Source: Limiplasma sp036645955
Lineage (GTDB): Bacteria; Bacillota; Clostridia; Christensenellales; Aristaeellaceae
NCBI GenBank assembly: GCA_036645955.1
Contig: JAVXND010000002.1
Location: 1-64,000, forward strand
DNA: 64,000 nt
Reading direction: 5' to 3'
How positions within the stretch are numbered: the first letter of the stretch is position 1; each line of letters opens with the position of its first letter. Below the pieces are notes generated by a model. That model was given only the letters and a program-made list of their open reading frames with translations, was not told the origin of the DNA and searched no databases. A program made the position numbers and the translations under genes. Shown in pieces: positions 34,416 to 43,300 of the stretch.

Positions 34416-35184
34416 AGTGCTGTTGGTGGAGGATGAGGACTTGATTCGTAAGGGCTTACGCTACGCGATTGATTGGCAAAGCGTGGATTGCGTTGTGGTA
34501 GGCGAGGCTGAAAACGGCGAAGAGGGCTTGAGTCTGATCAAAAAGCTTCAACCCGATATTGTGGTAACGGATGTAAAAATGCCGGGGCTTGATGGGCTGG
34601 AAATGCTCCGTGCCGGCGCATCGCTCGCCGATTGCAAAGCCATTATTATTTCTGGGTATGATGAATTTGCTTATGCGCAAAAAGCCGTGAGCCTGGGGGT
34701 TACGGAATATTTGCTGAAGCCGATTGATTTTGACATGCTCTATGCGGCTTTACGAAAGGTGGCAAAAGAAAAGAGTGCCGATCGTAAGGTGCGTGCGCTT
34801 CTGGAAAATGATCAGTTTCGTTCGTCTGGCGAACTGCTGAATATTGCACAACAGGCTGAGAACAAGCATGTGCGCTTTATGCTTGATTATATTGAAAATC
34901 ATTATGGACAGCGCATTTCACTCACGGATGTAAGCCTTGAGCAGGATGTATCCTGTGCATATCTGAATGCAAAATTCAAACTGGAAACAGGCTATCCCTT
35001 TAATGATTATTTGAACCGATACCGCATTTTGCGCGCAACGGAAATGATCCGTGAAAACAGATTGAAAATTTATGAAATTGCGGAGCAGGTTGGTTTTTTG
35101 GATTACAAGTATTTTATCAAGGTATTCAAGAAATATACAGGTTTTTCACCCGGAAGATTTGGAAATTTTGAACATGACATATAG
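34408..35184 (+). CDS. AraC-type response regulator (YesN/HptR-like, short form)
   Basis: This 258-residue protein has a receiver domain with Asp55 (IVVTDVKMPG) and Lys in EYLLKPIDF. A short linker leads to an AraC-type DNA-binding domain (YGQRISLTDVSLEQDVSCAYLN; FLDYKYFIKVFKKYTGFSPGRF). The short linker and size resemble S. aureus HptR rather than the roughly 500-residue YesN proteins. It presumably activates the ABC operon just upstream. Confidence 0.93.
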   Translation: MYKVLLVEDEDLIRKGLRYAIDWQSVDCVVVGEAENGEEGLSLIKKLQPDIVVTDVKMPGLDGLEMLRAGASLADCKAIIISGYDEFAYAQKAVSLGVTEYLLKPIDFDMLYAALRKVAKEKSADRKVRALLENDQFRSSGELLNIAQQAENKHVRFMLDYIENHYGQRISLTDVSLEQDVSCAYLNAKFKLETGYPFNDYLNRYRILRATEMIRENRLKIYEIAEQVGFLDYKYFIKVFKKYTGFSPGRFGNFEHDI

Positions 35185-35656
35185 CGCTGCGGATGTTAAA
35201 GCTCATGGTGGTGGGAGCGATGGTGTAATTGATATTACGATGATCGCGTGGTACACGATCCATATGACTGTGTTAGCGATGGTGCCATCATTAATTTTGA
35301 TGATGTATTTCCTGGAGAATGGGATGCTGTACAGATTATGAATACGCCTGGATTTTACGATTTTGATCGAAACGAGGCATATGTTTTCTGTAAAGAAAAT
35401 GGAATTAACCTTTCGATTATAGATCAATTCTACTTTTCCATCTTCGCAGTATACCCTTGAACAGATTGTTGAACCTGTCGGAACGCAGACCAACAATGCG
35501 GAAAGAGCAGCTTGACCGCTTTGTTAAGCCCGTTCAAGCTTTGCAGTCTGAAATTGTCATGAACAACGGTGATGCATTATGGAAATGTGCTGTAAATGCT
35601 TGCCGAATAATGGCCTGCTTCATTAAAATTCTGCCGAACATCGTTGCTTTTGCATT
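35185..35656. pseudogene. Gap with decayed coding fragments
   Basis: No intact gene is visible. A 70-codon frame (35248-35460, GTG start, no ribosome site) contains INFDDVFPGEWDAVQIM, which looks like real protein and resembles small Gram-positive lipoproteins with an FEWD-type motif. A second frame from 35457 (RPTMRKEQLDRFVKPVQALQ) also has protein-like composition and runs into the 3' end of the next gene. Both lack proper starts and are probably remnants of genes lost between the regulator and the S51 peptidase. Confidence 0.35.
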
Positions 35657-36271
35657 TCAGCTTTTTTCAACTCTGATTTCATCGCCAACAATCAAAATGG
35701 CTTCGTGATTGCTGATTGGAGATAAATTTAAGGTGTCGGAATAGTGATCCATGATTTTTTGCGCGGCTTTTTTGAAAGGGAAATTTGTGCAGTGAGGCAC
35801 TGTGTAAAAATCAACCAAATGCAAAGCCCCAAAATCATGTAAGTCTGGCGCTTTTTTGCAGCTGTCCATGGCTTGAGCGTATTCAACGCTTGCGGCTGTA
35901 ATGATCGCGCCAGCGGATTCGCCGATATACAATTTCCCAGCATTGACCTCTTCAATAATGATTTGATCGGCACCTGTTCTTTTTAATTCTTGCAAGAGAA
36001 AAAAAGTGTTTCCTCCGCTTACATAGATAAAATCATTGCGCCTTAGCTTGGTGCTGATCTCATAGGCGGCTGCGGTTGATACGTCGAGCTCGTCAACAAT
36101 AACGCCTAATTTTTCAAGTGCCTTTTTCCCTGCATCCACATAAAAAACAACCTTTTCAACTGTGCTGGCAGTAGGAATAAAAGTGACGGTTTTTCCTTTT
36201 GCGTTCTTTTCAAAATCTGCAAAAACAGGGCATACCTCTTTGAATGATGAAGCTAAAAATATTTTTTTCAT
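35657..36271 (-). CDS. Peptidase family S51 (peptidase E-like)
   Basis: The 204-residue protein has the S51 nucleophile motif GESAGAI with the catalytic serine, a preceding FIYVSGGNTFFLLQEL block and a C-terminal NHEAILI segment. Peptidase E cleaves Asp-X dipeptides; related proteins have other roles, so substrate is uncertain. The ATG at 36271 follows GGAAGG. It is divergent from the WYL regulator gene, and both share the region containing the probable operator at 36321-36347. Confidence 0.88.
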   Translation of the reverse strand: MKKIFLASSFKEVCPVFADFEKNAKGKTVTFIPTASTVEKVVFYVDAGKKALEKLGVIVDELDVSTAAAYEISTKLRRNDFIYVSGGNTFFLLQELKRTGADQIIIEEVNAGKLYIGESAGAIITAASVEYAQAMDSCKKAPDLHDFGALHLVDFYTVPHCTNFPFKKAAQKIMDHYSDTLNLSPISNHEAILIVGDEIRVEKS

Positions 36272-36311
36272 TTGTCTTGTTACCTTCCTTCTTTTTATTG
36301 GCCAATTCAAG

Positions 36312-36347
36312 TATAATATAAAAAGGTGTCAAATGATGATACCTTTT
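36312..36347 (+). promoter_or_regulatory. WYL regulator promoter with candidate operator
   Basis: A TATAAT element (36312-36317) is followed by an inverted repeat AAAAGGTGTC-aaatgat-GATACCTTTT (36321-36330/36338-36347, one mismatch). The core GGTGTCA/TGATACC just downstream of the -10 suits autoregulation by the adjacent HTH-WYL protein and joint control of the divergent peptidase gene. No good -35 is seen. Confidence 0.5.
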
Positions 36348-36391
36348 CACTGCTGCAACTTTCGGGTGATTTGTGAGTAAAGAGGTGAAGC

Positions 36392-37336
36392 ATGAATAAG
36401 TCTGAGCGAATCAATCATATGATGCTGTTTCTCTATGATAAAAAATCCTTTCATTTGAAGGACTTAATGCAGGAATACCATATATCCAAAAGCACAGCGT
36501 TAAGAGACATAGAAGCACTGGAGCAATTGGGTATGACGCTCTATTCAGAGCATGGTAGAAATGGTTATTATGGCGTACTACGGAACAAACTGCTTTCGCC
36601 GATTGTTTTTAATGTGGATGAAGTTTTTGCTTTGTATTTTTCAATGCTCACCTTACGCGCCTATGAAACAACGCCCTTTCATTTGTGTGTGGAAAACCTA
36701 AAGAAAAAGTTTGAAAACTGTTTGTCCGCAGAAAATGTCAATAAGCTTCGCAGTGTTGAAAAAGTGTTTAGCTTGGCTTCCATACAGCACAACAATCATT
36801 GCCGATTTCTAAACGATATTTTACAATTCGCCATTGAAGAAAAGGTCTGCATTGTAACCTATCGAAAAGAGTCAGCTGACAAAGAATATGTCATACAGTT
36901 TTTTCGTGTTTCGTCAGCCTATGGGCAATGGTATGCCACAGGCTACAGCTTTGAAACAGAGCGCACTCAAGTGTTTCGTTGTGATAAAATTTCAGGGGTG
37001 AGGGAAAGCCATCAATATCAGCCTAGACCTCTTGATGAATTTATAAAATCTGCGGAGGCATTGTATAAATTACCGAACGCTATCGATTTTGAAGTGGAAA
37101 TATCGCAAAAAGGCGTTGATTTGTTTGATAAAGAGCATTATCCATCCATGAAGCTTTATCAAGAACAAGGAAGGTCGGTTATTCGTGGATTTTATCATCA
37201 GGGTGAGGAGAAATTTATTGCAAACTACTTTATTGCTTATGGAGAAAACATACGCTCTATACAGCCAACAGCGTTGAAGAATTTGATTTTGGAAAGCTTG
37301 CATTCTTTTGAGACGTATCTTTTGAAAATACTATAA
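36392..37336 (+). CDS. HTH-type regulator with WYL domain
   Basis: The 314-residue protein has an N-terminal DeoR/HTH_11 winged helix (INHMMLFLYDKKSFHLKDLMQEYHISKSTALRDIEALEQLG in pieces). A WYL-type ligand domain follows (residues about 140-220, including YGQWYATGYSFETERTQVFRCDKI) and then a WCX extension. It belongs to the YafY-like regulators. The gene ends 32 bases from the convergent glucan synthase gene. Confidence 0.9.
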   Translation: MNKSERINHMMLFLYDKKSFHLKDLMQEYHISKSTALRDIEALEQLGMTLYSEHGRNGYYGVLRNKLLSPIVFNVDEVFALYFSMLTLRAYETTPFHLCVENLKKKFENCLSAENVNKLRSVEKVFSLASIQHNNHCRFLNDILQFAIEEKVCIVTYRKESADKEYVIQFFRVSSAYGQWYATGYSFETERTQVFRCDKISGVRESHQYQPRPLDEFIKSAEALYKLPNAIDFEVEISQKGVDLFDKEHYPSMKLYQEQGRSVIRGFYHQGEEKFIANYFIAYGENIRSIQPTALKNLILESLHSFETYLLKIL

Positions 37337-37368
37337 AGAGGTCGGAAGATTGCTTGTGCAGAGCCGAA

Positions 37369-40300
37369 TCACCCTCGGAGCGGAAACGTAGCTTCATGGA
37401 TCTTGCCGTCATCCAGCAGTAACAGCCGCCCATCACGAAGCTGTTCGCCATCCGCAACCGGGAAAGGACAATCCCTTCGTGCGTGCAAATGGTAGGTGGC
37501 GGTTCCAAAGTGATAGGTAATTCGGAACGCATCCCAGCTTGCGGGCGCTACGGGGCGAAACCTGAGGGTGTTGCCTTGCTTTTGAAAACCAAACAGCTGC
37601 TCCAGCATAACATACAAAAACCAGCTTGCACTGCCTGTGTACCATGTCCATCCGCCGCGCCCGCGCTGTTGCGGATTTGAGTAAATATCGGCGGCCAGTA
37701 CATAGGGCTCCACACGGTAGCGGTTGCTCAGCTGTTTGTTTGCCGCATGGGTCAAAGGCAGCATGGCCGTGACCAGCTCCCACGCGCGATCATCCTGCCC
37801 TAGCTGATGAAAGGCAGAAATCGCCCATGGTACGGCATGGGTATACTGCCCGCCGTTTTCACGTATGCCAGGCAAATAGCTTGCAATGTAACCGGGCTTT
37901 TCCACACCGCGAAAGGGCGGCGTAAAAAGCTTGAGAATGCCGATATCTGGCTCATAAAGCATGCGCCAGACATGATCCATTGCCATGGTGCAGCGCTCGC
38001 GGGATACGCCCGCAAGCACGCCCCAGCTTTGGGAAAGCACATCCAATCGGCATTCCGAAGAGCTGATAGAGCCTAGCTTGTCGCCGCTGTCATACCATGC
38101 GCGCAGATACCAAGCGCCATCCCATGCAAAGCGATCCAGCATTTGCAAAACAACGAGGCGTTTGTCCAAAAAGCGCCTTGCGGTAACAGGCTCACAGAGT
38201 GCGGAAAAGCGACGCAGTGTTTCGCATAAAAACATGCCCAACCATACGCTTTCACCATTTTCACCGCCTACGCGGTTCATGCCATCGTTCCAATCGCCTC
38301 CGCCCATCAAGGGCAAACCATGTGTGCCGTAGCTTACATGGTCAATTGCGCGAACGCAGTGCTGCCAAAAGGGTTCGGAAACGCTTGATATTTCGGGAGT
38401 GCTCAAACGCTCGTGCTCCTCGGGCGCAAGGGGCGCATCGTGCAAATAGGGGACGACCTCGCTCAAGAGGCTTGTATCTCCGCTGACCTGTATATAAACA
38501 GCCGCCACAAAGGGCAGAAACAGCAAATCATCGCTGATGCGGGTGCGCACGCCGTAGCGTGCAGGGTGCCACCAATGCTGTACATCGCCTTCTTCAAACT
38601 GATGCGCGGCGCAAAGCAGAAGGTGCTCGCGCACGGCTTGCGGCGCAGTGTGTACCTGCGAAAGCATGTCCTGCAGCTGATCCCGAAAACCATAGGCACC
38701 CCCTGCCTGATAGAAACCCGCGCGCATCATGAGCCTTGCCGCAATTACTTGGTAGGGTAACCAGCGGTTGAGCATCAAAGCCAAAGCTGTGTCGGGCAGG
38801 TCAAAATGCAGGCCGCCCAAGCGCTGTTCCCAGAGCTGCTTTACCTGATGCAAATGCAAGCTTGCCCCATCTGTGCGCAGCATTTCCAATGCGTGCGCGA
38901 GCGCTTCACGGGTTTGACCAAAGCCGATGGCGCTGGTAATGGTTTTGGTTTCGCCAGCCTTCAGCAAAACCGTAAAAGCAAGCACAGCCACATTGCCCGC
39001 ATCACAGGGAAGGGCATCGCCGCTCACAAGCGCCACGGGTGCAACGCTCCAAAGTCCGTCAAATTCACCTGCGCTCATGGCGGTAATAAGCGTAGCTTCG
39101 GGATCTACGCCGCATAAGCAGGCGGTACCTTCTAGCTCTGGATTTTCGACATATACAACACCGTCCATGTGATGCGTTACGGTGAGCTGTGCACTGGCGG
39201 GGGATGCGCCCAAGGTAAAGGCACAGGTGTGGAAATAAGTGAGCTCGCGATCAAGGGTATCCTCGTTTTTCAAATGCAGTACGCGCACGCAAAGAGGCGC
39301 TTCCTCATCGGTAAAGCACTGCAAACGGCAGGAAATGCCATAACCAGAAATTTCATAGGCGGTTTCACCCGGCGCATGGGTAATGCGCGCAGGAAGCCCG
39401 TAACCCAATGGATAACGCGTTACCGACCATATGAGCTTATGCTCTGAATCCCGTAAAAAGAAATTTTCATCACCGCGGGGGGTGATGGTATCGTTTGGCC
39501 AGCGCGTTAACCGCCCTGAATGACTGTTTCCAACGTAGCTGAACACCAGCCCGCTTTCACAGGCGAGCGTGCCGAGCTCGCGGGAGCAGAGCGGATTGCT
39601 CCACGGCGCGGGGGTTTGTCTGCCTGGAGGCAGGGTGATGATGTAGCTGCCGTCTGCTTTGCCAAAGCCGCCATAGCCGTTATCCAACAGCAATTCATCT
39701 ATGGCGGGCAAGGCGGCCTTCCATGCGGCAGATGGCTTGCAGGCATAAAGCGGACGTGCTTTGACGCTGGTGGTGAGGCGCTTCAACTGCTCGCTTAAAT
39801 TGCCGTGTTCACCCAACAGCACAATGCGTGCCGCCGCTTTGAGCAACCCGTAAAGCTCAGCAGAAAGGCCGTCACGGTCCAAAAGGTGAATTCCGCCCTC
39901 CTTGCCAATCAGCTCATGGCTGTGGGAGGTTTGCGCCAACTCGCCTAACGCATCGCGGAGCGGATGCTCGTAACCAGAGGGCTGCATACACAAAACAATC
40001 AAATCCACCCATAAACCGCACATGCGATAGGCCGCATGCGCTTTGAGCAACAGCTTTACAAGGGATAAATCCTTATCGCTTTCACATTCTACAAGCAACA
40101 AAGGCAAATCGCCGCTCAAGCCTAGCCCCCATAGCTCGCGCACGGGAAGTGTGTTTTGTACTGCATATTGCGCTTGCATGGGCTGCTCGGTGTAGCATAG
40201 GCTTCCGCATAGGCGTGAGATGGATGTTTGCATGGAAGGAGTAAGCCCTAAATAACGCGCGGTAACCAATTCCTGCGTAAGCGCGGGTTCATAACAGCGC

Positions 40301-43300
40301 AGGGCGCTATCTGGCTGGGCATAACGCTGTGCAAAGGCCGCCCGCGTATCTTGCTCGCTTGGCAGCAGGGTAGCAAAAACAAATTGCACGCACCCGCTCG
40401 CAGGCAACACAAATTGCCCGCGCAAGCTCAAGCATGGCTCGATCATGGCACCTAAGGTGTCCGCTGTGGTGGTAATGGGTAAATCCAAAGCATGGGGTGC
40501 GTACACGGTACGGCCGCGCCCCAAGAAGGCTGTGCGATCTGTTTGTATGCGCAGCATGTTCAGGCTTGCATTGGTGGAAAGCATATGCCACAGGCTTCGC
40601 TGAGGTTCGTTTTCGTGCCTTGGCTTTCGCGTGGCGCATACACCGTATTTTTCCAGCCTTTCTGTATGAATAAACAGGTTTTGAAAGGTGGGATGCGCAG
40701 AATCGTCCCTTTGAGAAGCGAGCGAGGGTTCTAAATAACTGCAAACCTCCATCATATGCTCCGAAGCGCTGGTGTTTTGAAGCGTGAGGTGATGCAAAAC
40801 CGTGCCATCCAGCGGATTGATGAAAATGCGGAGGGTACACTCTGCATGAAACCGTTCGTTTGTGAAAACGGCTTGTGCGCTTTCAAAAGATACGGAGCGG
40901 GTGAGTGTGGGATCGGTCACAGACCAGTAGGAGCCGCTTTGCGAATCCCGTAAGTAAAGCCGCAGACCAGAGGGAAAACGACAGCTTTCCAAAAAGCGGG
41001 TCATCATGATGCCGTTGCGCGATGCATAACCGCCGCCCTGCGCATCAATGAGCAAAGTGGTACCCGCGCCGTGCAGTAAATGAGCGTCCATGGGAAAGTG
41101 CAGCGGTTGAGCAAGGCGTGAAAAATGCAAGGGGGATTGAGCGGGTTCCTTTGCGTTTCGCTTTAATGGGTGCTTGATGATGCCGCGGCCGTGCAGAGGT
41201 TTTTCCTCAAGCAACAGGCGATAGGCTTGTGCCTTGGGCAGCTCTGAAAACAATTTGACCATATACTGATCACAAAGCGCATTGCAAATGGCGCAAAGGA
41301 TCATGCCCTGATGGTGTGCCATATGACTGCGAACCGCTTTGAAGGCTTGCTTTTCGCCAATGCGCTCGAGTGCAAAATCTGCCGCCTCAAACAAGCCCAA
41401 CGGCCCTTCCATGCCTAGATTTTGGAGCTTCAGCAGGTTTGCAAACGCGTGCTTTGGGTGAAGGGACAAGCACAGCATGGAGGCGTAAGGTGCAATTACA
41501 TTTTGATTCTTGCCGGAATCCAGCGCAAGGGATGCTATGCCAAAGGCTTTGTACTGGTAAAACAGGTTGGGATCAAAGGCATAATAGCCGCTTTCGCTTA
41601 CGCCAAAAACACCGCTGTAGGTGACTGCGCACTGCTCGCGAAAAGCGCCCCGACAGGCGTTATAGAGCAGGGTTCCACGGGTGAGCGGCTGAAACAGCAG
41701 GGGCATCATGTATTCAAACATTGTGCCGCTATAGCTTAGCAGCGTTTGCCCATGGGCGGTGTGTGCTCTTGCACGGCTTAACCTGTACCAATGCCGCACG
41801 GGAATTTGTCCGAGCATAATGCTTACAAAGCTTAAAAGCCTTGCTTCACTGGCAAGCAAATCGTAATGCCCATGTCCGTTGCTTGCTTCATCGGGTGATA
41901 GACCGATGTAAAACAGCTCCGCATCGGGGTCAAAGAGCGGGGCAAAGCGCATATTGTTTACAAGCGCGTCCAAACGTGCGGCTAAGCCGCGATATCGGGC
42001 GGGCAGCTCGTTCATCAGCGCGCGCAGACCCTGTGCGCAGGTGAGCAGACAGACCGCTAAATTGCCGCTATCCACGGAGGAAATGAAGGGCGGGTTCATG
42101 GGCAGAAGCGTGCGCGTATCATACCAGTTGTAGAACTGCCCCTCCCATTTGGGCAGCTTTTCGAGGGCTTGAAGCGCAGCGTCTATGCGTTCGGCCATTT
42201 CTTCTGTAGACAAAATGTGCATATGCTCTGATGCGATCAGGCTTGTCAGATACAAACCCATGTTGGTTGGGGAAGTGCGGTGCGAAATGCCTTTGTTCGG
42301 CTCGATTTGCACATTGTCGGGGGGAAGGGCGTGATCCTCCTCCGTTATGGCGGTTTCGAAGAATAGCAAGGTGTTTTTGGCCAAGCGTTCCAGCACTTCG
42401 CGCATATAATCAGTCATGCGGCTTGGCTTTTGATAGGCTTGTTCCAAAAACGGCAACACAAACGGGAAGAGAATCCAAGCGGCTCCCAATAGAAGCCCTG
42501 AAAAAACAAGAGCCATTGGTATGAGGGACAGCGAAATCATTACAGCACCCGAAAGGATGCTCAGGTAAAAAAAGAGCATGACGGGCTTTTCGGCGGGCTT
42601 TGAAAGCTGTGCGGCGGTTGTCCACTGCAAAAGATATCGCCGCGAGAAAAACAAACGGAAAAGCGTTCGAACAATCGCGTCTGCTTGCATGGCCGCAAAA
42701 CAAGGCAAAGCCGCCAAACGGCAGAGCAACGAAAAAAAGGCATGCACGCTTGGCTGAATGAGCGCGGGCAATTCACAAAGGAGCAAGGCAAGCCAGAAAA
42801 TCCAAGGCCTGTGAGCCACCACCGCATAACCTAACAACAGTAAGCGCAGGGGATCGACCATACTGCGAAAAAGGTTCTGCCAAATTTTATGCTTTGCGGT
42901 GGCATCCAGTATGCCTGACGGCGCACGGCTGTTCATGGGAAAAATGGGGAGCACATAGGGCAGCAGCTGCCAATCGCCGCGCGTCCAGCGGTGCAAACGG
43001 TAGCAAAAGCCTTTCAAATGAAGCGGATGACCATCAAAAAGCATCATATCAGACGCTGACTCACAGCCAGCCAATTCACCTTCAAGCAAATCGTGGCTCA
43101 AAATAGAGCCCTCCAGCATTTTGCCTTCGGTAGCGTTTAAAAATCCCACTGGGTCAATAATGCCCTTGCCAACGAAGGAGCCCCTTTTGCAGCCGTCTTC
43201 AAAAAAATCGGCGATGAGCGCGTTATAGGGGTCCGTACCGCCGCGCCCGCCTAGCAACAGGGAAAGCTTACTGCCGATGGTGTGCGCCGCAATTTCCATG

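Noticed and set aside
40307..40840. Long frames on either strand inside the glucan synthase gene
   Set aside because: They lie in a continuous, conserved 2610-codon gene and have the composition of shadow frames.
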